Source: Bacillota bacterium (GTDB lineage Bacteria > Bacillota > Clostridia > Oscillospirales > Oscillospiraceae). From it: a stretch of DNA of 64,000 nt. Positions 23,595-31,729 of this stretch are shown piece after piece (position 1 is the stretch's first letter; each line of letters begins with the position of its first letter). The position numbers were made by a program, and so were the translations under genes. The stretch covers positions 53,695-117,694 of the forward strand of contig JAEXCS010000002.1 of the NCBI GenBank assembly GCA_023402075.1, read 5' to 3'. The notes below the pieces were generated by a model. The model saw only the letters and a program-made list of their open reading frames with translations, did no database searches and was not told the DNA's origin.

Positions 23595-24080
23595 TTAATC
23601 CGCCGCCTCCAGCTTCTTTGTTTCAAAAAGCAGCTTGGATGCGGAGATCAGTGTCATGAGGATCATGCCGATGGCACACCCAAGCGGAGAAACCCATGCC
23701 GGGGTACTGCTGGTGGTGCTGGTTTGCCCCACAAGGCCGAGGGTCATCTGCACCATCTGGAAGCTGAATGCTCCAAAGCACAGTGTTTCAATTAGTCTTT
23801 GAATTTTCACCACCGCCCGGTAGGCACCAACACGGCCCTTTTTCTTCAGTGTGTCGTCCAGCAGCTCCAGCCGCATCAGTCCCCCCTCCGCACACATCAT
23901 GGCAGAGCCGATGAAATAAACATAGATGCACAGCGTCCTTAAAAATTCATCGGACCAGTTCAAAGAGAGCTTGAAGCAGTATCGCAGCACCACGCTGACG
24001 GTCATAATGATGATGCCTACGAGACCCGCCACCCCCAAGAAACCATCAAACCCGCTTTTCAGTTTTTGCATTTCTTTCAA
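23595..24080 (-). CDS. TRAP transporter small permease (DctQ-like)
   Basis: A 161-residue protein with four hydrophobic segments and the DctQ pattern (VVLRYCFKLSLNWSDEFLR in the first third, an acidic WSDE motif after the second segment). The start is probably TTG at 24080 because AAGGGG lies eight bases upstream; the ATG three codons later has no spaced ribosome-binding site. It is the last gene of the panB-dctM-dctP-dctQ order, 39 bases after dctP. Known role: the small membrane subunit joined with DctM in a sodium-coupled importer. Confidence 0.9.
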   Translation of the reverse strand: MKEMQKLKSGFDGFLGVAGLVGIIIMTVSVVLRYCFKLSLNWSDEFLRTLCIYVYFIGSAMMCAEGGLMRLELLDDTLKKKGRVGAYRAVVKIQRLIETLCFGAFSFQMVQMTLGLVGQTSTTSSTPAWVSPLGCAIGMILMTLISASKLLFETKKLEAAD

Positions 24081-24119
24081 GTTAATCTACCCCTTTATCC
24101 TTGCCGCTGCTTTGGCTGT

Positions 24120-25151
24120 TCAGCGAATGGAAGCCAGATAATCCTGTGTCGCTTTCAAGGCAGTGTCGTTGCCAAGCTTTGTGGTAAAAAGCTCGTACAC
24201 AGGACCCACCAGTGCGGCGAAGGAGGCACGGTCAGGCTCGTAGTTAATCTTGACGCCGTTGTCCTCCAGCAGCTTCAAATTCACCTTTTCACTGTCGGCG
24301 TTCAACTGGCGCTCGATGTCCCGGGCCTCCTCGGATGCCTTCTGCACGGCGGATTGCTGGTCGGCGCTCAGCTTATCCCAGCTGCCCTGGTTAATGAAGA
24401 AGGGCATTGCGGTGTAGGAGTGATACGTCATGGAGAGATAATTCTGCACCTCATACATCTTCTGAGAGGCGATGGAAGACAGTGCATTCTCCTGCGCGTC
24501 AACGGTGCCCTGCTGCAAGGCAGTAAACACCTCGCCCATGTCCAGCGCCATGGGGATGGCACCGAAGGCCTCCCACGTGGCGGTCTGCGTTTCGGAAACC
24601 ACGGTTCTGATTTTTAGGCCCTTCATATCCGCAGGGGTGTTGATCGGCCCGCGGCTGTTGGTCACATGTCGCATGCCGGACTCCCAATAGCACAGAAGCT
24701 TGATGCCGGTGCCGTCAAACTTGTCCTTGAGCAAATCGCCGGGCGCATTGTCAAGTGCCTGATGGACCTCATCATAGGTGTCAAACAGGAAGGGCAGCTC
24801 AAACACCTGAATGTCCGGCACAATGCCGGAGAAATAGGACGTGCCGGTGGATACAATGTCAATCGTCCCCTGCTTACATGCATCCACGCTGGACGCCACA
24901 GAGCCAAGCTCCGTGTTAAAATAGCAGTCCACCGTCACCGTGCCGCCAGAATATTCAGAGCACAGCTCCGCAAACTTCTTCAGCGCTTCTCCAGAAGGGC
25001 TGTCCTCCGTCAATCCGGCCACAATGGCCGTCAGTGTCACAGGCTTGTCCGAGGCGTCCGCCCCTCCTCCGGAGGTATTTCCGCCGCTTTGAGAGCCGCA
25101 GCCGCTGAGAACCAGGGTCATTGCAAGGAATAAAGCCGCAAGTTTTTTCAT
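24120..25151 (-). CDS. TRAP transporter substrate-binding lipoprotein (DctP-like)
   Basis: A 343-residue lipoprotein. Signal peptide MKKLAALFLAMTLVLSGCG with lipobox LSGC, Gly/Ser-rich linker, then the DctP fold: SPSGEALKKFAELCSEYSGG, FELPFLFDTYDEVHQA, the ligand-carboxylate region KGLKIRTVVSETQT (Arg in place), and ALDMGEVFTALQQGTVDAQE. Families with that arginine bind organic acids. AGGAAGAG precedes the ATG. It lies between dctM and dctQ. The ligand is unknown; ketopantoate or a related branched hydroxy acid would suit the adjacent panB (inference). Confidence 0.93.
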   Translation of the reverse strand: MKKLAALFLAMTLVLSGCGSQSGGNTSGGGADASDKPVTLTAIVAGLTEDSPSGEALKKFAELCSEYSGGTVTVDCYFNTELGSVASSVDACKQGTIDIVSTGTSYFSGIVPDIQVFELPFLFDTYDEVHQALDNAPGDLLKDKFDGTGIKLLCYWESGMRHVTNSRGPINTPADMKGLKIRTVVSETQTATWEAFGAIPMALDMGEVFTALQQGTVDAQENALSSIASQKMYEVQNYLSMTYHSYTAMPFFINQGSWDKLSADQQSAVQKASEEARDIERQLNADSEKVNLKLLEDNGVKINYEPDRASFAALVGPVYELFTTKLGNDTALKATQDYLASIR

Positions 25152-25169
25152 GTCAGTCTCTTCCTTTCT

Positions 25170-26447
25170 TTATTTCAATAACGTTGGCAGATATGTTACG
25201 ATTCCGGGGATAAACATGACCAGCAGCATTCCGATAATGGTCACCGTAATAAAGGGAACATTCTTTTTAATTACCATATGCACGGGCCGATTGCCAAGCT
25301 GGGCCCCCATGAAAAGGTTAAGCCCCATGGGCGGCGTAATCAGGCCGATACAGGTGCCTGTCACCATCAGTCCGCCCAGATGCACCAGAGAAACGCCGTA
25401 CTGCGCAGCCACAGGGACCAGAATGGGCGTGAGAATCGTGACAATGGGAATAGAGTCTATGAAGCAGCCGGCAATGAGAATAATTACGGCGGCAGCCAGC
25501 AGGAACAGGTATTTGTTGTCCGTCATGTTCAGGAACATAGAGGCCGCAAGTTTTGCAATGTGCTCGCGGGTGATCACCCACGAGAAAGCGCCCGACGCAC
25601 CCACGATAAACATAATTCCCGCCGCGCTTTTAAGGGACTTGGACAGCGCCGCCAGCAGCATTCTAAAATCCATTTCCTTATAGATAAACAATCCCACGAT
25701 AATGGAATAGAAGCAAGAGACGCCAGCCGCCTCGGTGGGCGTGAAAATACCGGAGTAAATACCGCCCAGAATGATGGCGGGGGAAAGCAGCGCCCAGAAA
25801 GAGTCCTTAAAGCCCAGAAGCACATTTCTGATGCGGAAAGACCCCTCACCCTTGTAGCCGTGCTTGCGGCAGATCAGCACCGCAACAATGGCTACAAGCG
25901 TAGCCTGAAGCACGCCCGGCCCCACGCCCGCCATCAGCATGGTGCTGACGGACTCATTGGAAATGGTGGCGTAAATCACCATCACGATGCTGGGTGGAAT
26001 CAGCGGCCCGAAAATGCCCGCCGTCCCCTGAAGTGCACAGGCAAAGTCCTTGTCATAGCCCGCCTTAATCATCTCGGGAACCATGATTCCTCCCACCGCC
26101 GCGCAGGCCGCCACGCCGGAACCGGTCATGGCCGCGAAAAACACGCTGGCCACAACAACCACCAGCGCAAGCCCGCCGGTGAAGTGCCCCACCAAGGATT
26201 TAGAAAAGGAGATTACCCGTCGGGAAATTCCCCCGTACTCCATCAGAACTCCCGCCATGACGAAAAACGGAACGGCCAGCAGTGTAAAGGTATTGACGCT
26301 GGCATAAATCTGCTGCGCCACGATAATCGGAGAAATGTTGGTAAACAGCAGAACGTACAAAAACGCAGAGCCGCCCAGCGCAATCGCAATCGGCGCTCCC
26401 AAAAACAGCAGAATAAAAAAGCTTGCAAACAGCAATGTCGTGCCCAA
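25170..26447 (-). CDS. TRAP transporter large permease (DctM-like)
   Basis: A 425-residue membrane protein with about twelve segments. FLGAPIAIALGGSAF, then GGISRRVISFSKSLVGHFTGG, GSGVAACAAVGGIMVPEM and TPTEAAGVSCFYSIIVG are the DctM family motifs, and the C-terminal PPMGLNLFMGAQLG is also typical. The start is TTG at 26447, six bases after GGGAGGG; an upstream TTG overlaps that site and is rejected. It follows panB by 42 bases and precedes dctP by 18. Forms the sodium-driven channel with DctQ. Confidence 0.93.
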   Translation of the reverse strand: MGTTLLFASFFILLFLGAPIAIALGGSAFLYVLLFTNISPIIVAQQIYASVNTFTLLAVPFFVMAGVLMEYGGISRRVISFSKSLVGHFTGGLALVVVVASVFFAAMTGSGVAACAAVGGIMVPEMIKAGYDKDFACALQGTAGIFGPLIPPSIVMVIYATISNESVSTMLMAGVGPGVLQATLVAIVAVLICRKHGYKGEGSFRIRNVLLGFKDSFWALLSPAIILGGIYSGIFTPTEAAGVSCFYSIIVGLFIYKEMDFRMLLAALSKSLKSAAGIMFIVGASGAFSWVITREHIAKLAASMFLNMTDNKYLFLLAAAVIILIAGCFIDSIPIVTILTPILVPVAAQYGVSLVHLGGLMVTGTCIGLITPPMGLNLFMGAQLGNRPVHMVIKKNVPFITVTIIGMLLVMFIPGIVTYLPTLLK

Positions 26448-26489
26448 GCGATTCCCTCCCAATCTCTTTATTTACGCGAAGCAGCCGCG

Positions 26490-27323
26490 TCAGTACAGCT
26501 TTGGAATCTCCACACTCTTGTTAAAGGAGTATTCCGGAGAGGGAAACTCCCCGCTTAGCGTCTCCTCGTGGAAGCGATTCAGTCCGGCCACCATCTCTTG
26601 GCGGATTCCTGCAAAATGCTTGACAAACTTGGGCTTAAAGCCGTTGTACATTCCCAGAAGGTCTTGCGTCACCAGCACCTGACAGTCCACATACGGACCC
26701 GCGCCGATTCCCAGCAGAGGCACGGAAACCGCCTCGCCCACAGCCTTGGCCACCATGCTGGGCATGCACTCCAGAACGATGGCCACAACCCCGGCCTCCT
26801 CCAGCGCTTTGGCGTCCCGAATCAACTGGGCCGCACCCTCGGGCGTTCCGCCCTGCACCTTGAATCCGCCCACGGAGGTAGCGGTCTGGGGCGTCAGCCC
26901 AATGTGTCCCACCACGGAAATGCCCGCATCCACAATGCGGCGAATGGTGGGGGCCACGGTTTCGCCGCCCTCCAGCTTCACGCAGTCGCAGCCGGTTTCC
27001 ATCAAAATCCGGTTGGCGCTGCAAATCGCCTGCTCGGCGTTGATGTTGTAAGAACCGAAGGGCATGTCCCCGATGACCATGGTATTCGGTGCACCCAGCA
27101 CCACCGGCTTAATAAAACCGATCATTTCATCCAGCGTAATGCCTACGGTGGTGCTGCGCCCCAGCATAACCATAGAAGCAGAGTCTCCCACCAAAATAAT
27201 CTCCGTGTCGCTCTCGTTGACGATGGAAGCCGTTGTATAGTCGTATGCCGTGACAAAGGTGTATTTCTTTCCCTCTTCTTTAAACTTTTTAAAATCGGGA
27301 ATTTTCATCTTGACCTTTTCCAT
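26490..27323 (-). CDS. panB: 3-methyl-2-oxobutanoate hydroxymethyltransferase
   Basis: A 277-residue enzyme transferring a hydroxymethyl group from methylene-tetrahydrofolate to 2-oxoisovalerate to give ketopantoate, the first committed step to pantothenate. YTFVTAYDYTTASIV, VGDSASMVMLGRSTT (metal-binding Asp), KLEGGETVAPTIRRIVDAGI, GHIGLTPQTATSVGGFKVQG and LLGIGAGPYVDCQVLV are clear PanB motifs; length is normal. GGGGGAG precedes the ATG. panC, panD and panE are not adjacent. Instead it heads a TRAP operon, so it may serve with scavenging of a pathway intermediate, or act in reverse on imported ketopantoate (inference). Confidence 0.95.
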   Translation of the reverse strand: MEKVKMKIPDFKKFKEEGKKYTFVTAYDYTTASIVNESDTEIILVGDSASMVMLGRSTTVGITLDEMIGFIKPVVLGAPNTMVIGDMPFGSYNINAEQAICSANRILMETGCDCVKLEGGETVAPTIRRIVDAGISVVGHIGLTPQTATSVGGFKVQGGTPEGAAQLIRDAKALEEAGVVAIVLECMPSMVAKAVGEAVSVPLLGIGAGPYVDCQVLVTQDLLGMYNGFKPKFVKHFAGIRQEMVAGLNRFHEETLSGEFPSPEYSFNKSVEIPKLY

Positions 27324-27367
27324 GTTTCTCTCCCCCTTACAGTTTGTCGAACCCTCGAATTTACAAT

Positions 27368-27397
27368 CGCTCCGCGGCGTGCTACAGCCGCGGAGCG
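27368..27397 (-). repeat. 11-bp hairpin in the panB leader
   Basis: CGCTCCGCGGC at 27368-27378 pairs perfectly with GCCGCGGAGCG at 27387-27397. It falls in the 5' leader between the panB -10 element and the start codon and has no T run, so it is an mRNA structure or operator rather than a terminator. Confidence 0.65.
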
Positions 27398-27414
27398 TCG
27401 GGTAAAAGCCGCTG

Positions 27415-27420
27415 ATTATA
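27415..27420 (-). promoter_or_regulatory. Candidate -10 element of the panB-TRAP operon
   Basis: TATAAT on the minus strand at 27415-27420 without a recognisable -35 at proper spacing, as expected for an activator-dependent promoter. Start would be near 27408. Confidence 0.5.
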
Positions 27421-27483
27421 CCGATTTAGCTTGATAATATAATATATGTAAAGGGGTTGCATTTAAAATACTATTTTTGTTCC

Positions 27484-27509
27484 AAATTATAACGTTTTAG
27501 TTATAATTT
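27484..27509. promoter_or_regulatory. Palindromic operator-like site, candidate LysR target
   Basis: AAATTATAAC at 27484-27493 and GTTATAATTT at 27500-27509 form a perfect 10-bp inverted repeat with a 6-base spacer. It is centred about 88 bases upstream of the expected panB transcription start. The ATAAC-N6-GTTAT core has the T-N11-A form favoured by LysR regulators; one is encoded at 22455-23378. Confidence 0.55.
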
Positions 27510-27732
27510 AACTTTTTTCTTCTTTGCCCCAATTCCTTGCCATTGGCGCTTTTCAGGTCATTCGGCATCAGCGTGCCACTGCCAAATAAGCCGCCAGATT
27601 TTCGTTTTAGAACCTGACGGCAGCTTGAACCCAAAGCCTTGTTTGTCTTAATTTCGCTGCTTTTCCCGTCAGAAAAGAGCCTTTAAGAATTGCCGCTGAG
27701 GAAAGACAAACAGCCTTACTCTATATAAAAAG

Positions 27733-27772
27733 CGGCTGGCCCTGCAAGCGTTAACGCTTGCAGGGCCAGCCG
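27733..27772 (-). terminator. Terminator of the nitroreductase gene, 40-nt perfect palindrome
   Basis: Positions 27733-27752 are the exact reverse complement of 27753-27772, a 20-bp stem with no spacer (a TTAA loop when folded). On the minus strand it is followed by a T-rich tract (rc of 27721-27731). It starts eleven bases after the nitroreductase stop. Confidence 0.8.
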
Positions 27773-27783
27773 GGATCATTTGA

Positions 27784-28647
27784 TTACAGCTTGCAAAAAG
27801 CCACGGCCCGGCATCCGGAAGGCAGGCCCAGTTCCTTTTCATAAGCGCCCATGGTCCAGACGCGCTTTCCCAGTGTCTGCCCCGCCACGGCGGCAAAGTG
27901 CAGCATCACGATTCCAAGATTCAGCTTTTGCTCGTTCTCATCCGTATAGGCGTCCTCCTTGGAGATCAGGACCACCGTCCCCCCATCCAGCACAAACCCG
28001 TAGGGCTGGCGGTTGAGATAGCTGGGTGCAAGGCTGGCGGCGTAAAGCGCCTGCCAGAGAGGATGATCCATATCGCCGATTTCTTCGTCAACCCCGTCTT
28101 TGTTCCCCCACTTGCCGGAAAACACCAGACTTTCAATTCCCAGACGAGGAGAATAAAACTCCCGCTTCACAGCATCCACCTTGGAGATGTTCTGAATGTT
28201 AAGAAACACCCGCTTGGCGGCCTTCTTTTCAAGTCCAAAGGCAACCAGAGCCGCCACACGCCTGTCAGACTCAATCCCCAGCGCACTTTTAACGGCTTCC
28301 CCATCCTTAAAGGAGAGCCAGCAGGCGCCAAGGTCCAGCTCGGTGATGCGCAGCACAATCTCCTCGGCAATGAAGCCCGCATTTTCAGACATATATTCGG
28401 CTTCATCGGAAAGAATTGCAAAATAGTCGGCATTTCCAATTATAAAATCGTTGTAGCCTGCGGCGCCCTTCAGTTTTTCCCGGGAATCCGCACCGAACAG
28501 GCGAAGCTCGGTGCCGATAGCGGGAACCAGTCTTCCGCACGCTTCGTCGTAATACTTCTTTATCTCCGCCAGTGTAGCGTCGGAAACCTTCGTGTCCTGA
28601 AATTCCCGCACAGATTTGCGGCTTTGAATCATTGCGCTGTAATCCAT
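27784..28647 (-). CDS. Nitroreductase family protein
   Basis: A 287-residue flavoprotein-type protein with tandem nitroreductase-like halves. N-terminal MIQSRKSVREFQD is the FMN phosphate-binding motif; ENAGFIAEEIVLRITELDLG and a tryptophan-containing CWLSF motif follow. The second half has APSYLNRQPYGFVLDGG and a GIVMLHFAAVAGQT segment. This larger form matches the putative TM-nitroreductase type rather than the ~200-residue NfsB type. Probably an FMN-dependent NAD(P)H oxidoreductase; substrate unknown. Monocistronic: promoter at 28717-28745 and a palindrome terminator just after the stop. Confidence 0.85.
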   Translation of the reverse strand: MDYSAMIQSRKSVREFQDTKVSDATLAEIKKYYDEACGRLVPAIGTELRLFGADSREKLKGAAGYNDFIIGNADYFAILSDEAEYMSENAGFIAEEIVLRITELDLGACWLSFKDGEAVKSALGIESDRRVAALVAFGLEKKAAKRVFLNIQNISKVDAVKREFYSPRLGIESLVFSGKWGNKDGVDEEIGDMDHPLWQALYAASLAPSYLNRQPYGFVLDGGTVVLISKEDAYTDENEQKLNLGIVMLHFAAVAGQTLGKRVWTMGAYEKELGLPSGCRAVAFCKL

Positions 28648-28716
28648 AGTTTGATTCCTCCTGTCAAATTTTCGGCCTGCTATTTCCTGAGAATTTCAGG
28701 CGTATTTTCTTCCTTC

Positions 28717-28745
28717 AGTATTTACTGATTTTGAAAAAAAGTCAA
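28717..28745 (-). promoter_or_regulatory. Promoter of the nitroreductase gene
   Basis: TTGACT at 28740-28745 and AATACT at 28717-28722 on the minus strand with a 17-base spacer. Confidence 0.6.
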
Positions 28746-29032
28746 CCGTCAAAATAAATCAATTGGAATAATGCTTGTCAAAATTTATGCAGCCACTGTT
28801 TGCAAGTGCCCGTGATAAAGGCCTGCGTTATCCGGAGCTGAGGAAAATCATCGCCAGCCCCGTGATGCGCGAGAGTCACCCCGTCTCGCCCCTTTTGCAC
28901 ACGTTCCTCACGGAATTGACCACCATGCTCTGGGCCCTGTGAGGCACCTCACAAAACACCCCGCGGGGATTTTTCCACAAAAAATCAGAACGCCTGCCTG
29001 ATTTGCAAATTTTGCGGCAAACGAAGCTGGTT
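28746..29032. other. Intergenic region without a supported gene
   Basis: A 51-codon plus-strand frame at 28787-28942 contains ELRKIIASPVMRESHPVSPL, which reads like coding sequence, but it has no ribosome-binding site and no family was recognised; it may be a gene remnant. An inverted repeat TGTGAGG-CA-CCTCACA lies at 28939-28954 over its stop. Confidence 0.4.
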
Positions 29033-29068
29033 AAAAAGCCATGCAGACGTGGTCTGCATGGCTTTTTT
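29033..29068. terminator. Bidirectional terminator after the bacteriohemerythrin gene
   Basis: A 16-bp stem pairs 29033-29048 with 29052 onward around a 3-nt loop, with A and T runs on both sides. It ends 6 bases before the bacteriohemerythrin stop codon. Confidence 0.9.
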
Positions 29069-29073
29069 ATACT

Positions 29074-29472
29074 TCACTTCAGTGTCTGGGCAAACGCTCC
29101 AATTTTCTTATCCATGGTGGAGATGTGCTTGGTCAGCCAATCGATCACCATTTGATTGGCGCCGAGAATGACCGACAAATTTCCGCCGGAGGCGGCATAG
29201 TCGCTGCGCAGCTTGGAAAGCTGACTGATAAACATCTGGTGGGCCTGCTTCTGCGCTTCATATTCCGGATAGCGGATGCTGAGCATATAGGTTTCCTCGT
29301 CCCGGAAGTGCTGCTTGGTGTACGCATCCAGAAAATCTAAAAGCTCACCGATATATTCCTTTGTACGGTGCTCCCGTCCGGCCTGAAACAGCATTTCCGC
29401 TTTCTCAAACCAGAGCTTGTGCTGGTCGTCGATCTGACCCACACCAACAGACAAACTTGGCGTCCATGGCAT
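29074..29472 (-). CDS. Bacteriohemerythrin
   Basis: A 132-residue four-helix protein binding O2 at a diiron site. Iron ligands are visible: His in IDDQHKLWF, His and Glu in KQHFRDEETYM, His in KQAHQMF, and His plus the Asp position in WLTKHISTMDKKI. Opening W-x-P-S-L-S-V-G-V-G is typical. Two nearby ATGs exist; AAGGAG is 3 and 9 bases away, so the second (29472) is chosen. In anaerobes such proteins are thought to scavenge or carry oxygen. Monocistronic, with a good promoter and terminator. Confidence 0.93.
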   Translation of the reverse strand: MPWTPSLSVGVGQIDDQHKLWFEKAEMLFQAGREHRTKEYIGELLDFLDAYTKQHFRDEETYMLSIRYPEYEAQKQAHQMFISQLSKLRSDYAASGGNLSVILGANQMVIDWLTKHISTMDKKIGAFAQTLK

Positions 29473-29503
29473 ACACATCGTCTCCTTTTATTCAGATGTG
29501 TTC

Positions 29504-29532
29504 ATTATAGTCAACAAACGACACCTTTTCAA
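29504..29532 (-). promoter_or_regulatory. Promoter of the bacteriohemerythrin gene
   Basis: TTGAAA at 29527-29532 and TATAAT at 29504-29509 on the minus strand with a 17-base spacer, about 30 bases before the start codon. Confidence 0.85.
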
Positions 29533-29662
29533 GTTGTTTTCCCAAAATTTGCAGAAAAGCAACACTTTTCACACGCGCTTTTTGAAAGCCCCTTTCATGA
29601 AACAGGCGCCGCCGCGCGCTTTTTGCAAATATGTGCAAAATTTATGAAGCGCAGTCACTTAT

Positions 29663-29679
29663 TATCGCAATTTGCGATA
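29663..29679. promoter_or_regulatory. Operator-like palindrome upstream of pst
   Basis: TATCGCAA-T-TTGCGATA, an 8-bp perfect inverted repeat with a 1-base centre. It lies about 30 bases upstream of the candidate pst -35 element and is the right size for a dimeric regulator. The regulator is unknown. Confidence 0.55.
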
Positions 29680-29707
29680 TATATTCGCATTAACAGGAAT
29701 TATCGAT

Positions 29708-29736
29708 TTGACTTTACCTTCAAATATAAATAGTGT
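29708..29736 (+). promoter_or_regulatory. Candidate promoter of the pst operon
   Basis: TTGACT at 29708-29713 and a poor TAGTGT at 29731-29736 with a 17-base spacer. The weak -10 suggests dependence on an activator, as expected for phosphate-starvation genes, but no convincing Pho box was recognised. Confidence 0.4.
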
Positions 29737-29794
29737 AGAGATTACCTATCTGCGTAATTTTTAGGATGAAATAAAAGTTTGGAGGCATTGTACC

Positions 29795-30745
29795 ATGAAA
29801 AAAGTTCTCACCGCGTTTCTTGCAACCGCCATGCTGCTGTCTTTGGCTGCCTGTGGAAGCCCCACCGCACCTTCTGCGTCCTCCGCTCCCGGGGGCAGCA
29901 CGTCTTCCACTCCCAGCGATGCGGCTTTTGAGAGCAGCATCCTCTTCTGCGGGTCCACCTCGCTCTATCCCATCATTTCTTCTCTGGCCTCTTCTTTCAC
30001 GGAAGACTATGTCACATGGGACAAGGTGGATGCCACGTTCCCCGACGACAACATCTCCATCTATGTCGCCCCCGGCGGCTCCGGCGTGGGCGCCAGCGCC
30101 GTGATTGACGGCACCTGCGATTTTGGCATGATTGCCCGCAGCATCAAGGATTCCGAAAAGGAAGCTCTGGGCGCGGGGTACACAGAATATGTGGTGGCGA
30201 AAGACGCTTTGACCGTCTCCGTCAACGCCGAAAATCCCCTCTGCGGCCTGACGGACGATTTGTCCACCGATACCATCCGCCAGATTTTCAGCGGCGAGCT
30301 TTCCACGTGGAACGAGGTTGACGCCTCTCTCCCCGCCGAAACGATCAACGTGTACATCCGGGACCTCTCCGGCGGCGCCTACGAGGTGTTTCAGAAGGCC
30401 ATTATGGGTGACAGTGAGGTAACACCCTCCGCAACCCAGTCCGCCTCCATGACGGAGCTTGCCACCAACATTGCAAACGACCCGTGGAGCATTGGCTATG
30501 CGGGCTTCGGCGCCTACAACAAAGCCAACCAGAATGGGCAGGTGCTGTTTGCCATGAAGGTGGACGGCGTGGAAGCCAATGAGGATACCATTATCAGCGG
30601 GGACTACACTGTGCAGCGCCCCATCATGTTTGTCACCGGCAAGGCGCTCACTTCTTCCCAGCAGGCCTTTGTGGACTATGTGTTCTCCGACGTGGGCTTT
30701 CAGGTGGTGGAGGACAACGGCTACATCCCCGCCTTTACGGCTTGA
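29795..30745 (+). CDS. pstS: Phosphate ABC transporter substrate-binding lipoprotein
   Basis: A 316-residue lipoprotein: signal peptide with lipobox LAAC (MLLSLAACGS), Ser/Pro linker, then the PstS-type fold. Phosphate-contact motifs are CGSTSLYPII, APGGSGVGASAVIDG and DFGMIARSIK; RDLSGGAYEVFQKAI and a late GYIPAF follow. The mature domain is compact, like other Gram-positive PstS. First gene of pstSCAB; the permease gene starts 102 bases downstream. A 17-bp palindrome stands upstream. Confidence 0.92.
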   Translation: MKKVLTAFLATAMLLSLAACGSPTAPSASSAPGGSTSSTPSDAAFESSILFCGSTSLYPIISSLASSFTEDYVTWDKVDATFPDDNISIYVAPGGSGVGASAVIDGTCDFGMIARSIKDSEKEALGAGYTEYVVAKDALTVSVNAENPLCGLTDDLSTDTIRQIFSGELSTWNEVDASLPAETINVYIRDLSGGAYEVFQKAIMGDSEVTPSATQSASMTELATNIANDPWSIGYAGFGAYNKANQNGQVLFAMKVDGVEANEDTIISGDYTVQRPIMFVTGKALTSSQQAFVDYVFSDVGFQVVEDNGYIPAFTA

Positions 30746-30846
30746 TTTTCAGAAGATTCGAAATTTATTCCGTACGGCAAACGCTGCCACTGTGGTGACA
30801 ATGGCAGCGTTTGTCCTGCACTAAAATGGGAACCGGAGGGATTGCG

Positions 30847-31725
30847 ATGCGGAAAATTGGGAACGCCCTGTTTCCCCGCCTGATTTGTCTGCTGACAGCC
30901 CTGACCGTGCTGTCTCTGGCATTTGTTTTAATTTTTATTATCCGGGAGTCACTTCCCGCCTTTCAGGAAATTGCCCCGGCGGACTTTTTGCTGGGACAGC
31001 GGTGGATGCCCGTGGACTATGGCACCGGGGTGTCTTACGGAATCGGGAATTACATCGCAGGAACGCTGTACGTCTCCGTGGTCGCCATCGCGCTTGCCGT
31101 GTTGGCGGGTGTTGGCACGGCGGTGTTTCTCTCCTGCGCAGTGTCGGAAAACATCCGGGGCCTGCTATGCTCCATGATTGACCTGCTGGCGGGGATTCCC
31201 TCGGTGATCTATGGGTTTATCGGCCTGTGCGTGCTGGTGCCGCTGTTTCAGCGATTTCGCCTTTCCAGCAGCGGCCATTCTGTTCTGGCCGCTGCCATCT
31301 TGCTGGCGGTGATGCTGCTTCCGTTCTTGGTTTCCGCCTGCTGCGAAACCATGCTGGGCATGCGCAAAAGATACCTTCCCGCCGCAAATGCGCTGGGCGT
31401 AGCCCATTGGCATACGGTGGCGCATGTGATTCTGCCCCTCTCCGCCCGAAATATTTTATTGAGCGTAGTTCTGGCGGTCGGACGCGCCATGGGGGAAACC
31501 ATGGCGGTGATGATGGTCATGGGAAACGCGGGCGTGTTTCCCACCCTGCTTGGCAAGGGAGAGACGATTGCCTCTTTAATTGCACTGGAAATGGGAACGG
31601 CAGCGGCAGGCAGCACCCACTATCACGCACTGTACGCGGCGGGGCTGGTTTTAATGGGAATCCTGCTGGCAATCAACACAGGAATTGCTCTGCTGCGCCG
31701 CCGCCTGCTGCGAATGGAGGGCTGA
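30847..31725 (+). CDS. pstC: Phosphate ABC transporter permease
   Basis: A 292-residue membrane protein with six segments. IIRESLPAFQEIAPADFLLG is the extracellular loop typical of PstC, and the cytoplasmic EAA-type loop appears as ANALGVAHWHTVAHVILPLS, followed by GRAMGETMAVMMVMGN, a strong PstC/PstA motif. GGAGG lies seven bases before the ATG at 30847; a frame opening at 30811 lacks this. Pairs with PstA to form the channel. Confidence 0.93.
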   Translation: MRKIGNALFPRLICLLTALTVLSLAFVLIFIIRESLPAFQEIAPADFLLGQRWMPVDYGTGVSYGIGNYIAGTLYVSVVAIALAVLAGVGTAVFLSCAVSENIRGLLCSMIDLLAGIPSVIYGFIGLCVLVPLFQRFRLSSSGHSVLAAAILLAVMLLPFLVSACCETMLGMRKRYLPAANALGVAHWHTVAHVILPLSARNILLSVVLAVGRAMGETMAVMMVMGNAGVFPTLLGKGETIASLIALEMGTAAAGSTHYHALYAAGLVLMGILLAINTGIALLRRRLLRMEG

Positions 31726-31729
31726 GCCA

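Noticed and set aside
25278..26558. Long open frame on the plus strand opposite dctM
   Set aside because: Composition (rich in His, Arg, Gly, Gln) and lack of a ribosome-binding site mark it as an antisense shadow of the high-GC dctM gene, which has full family motifs.
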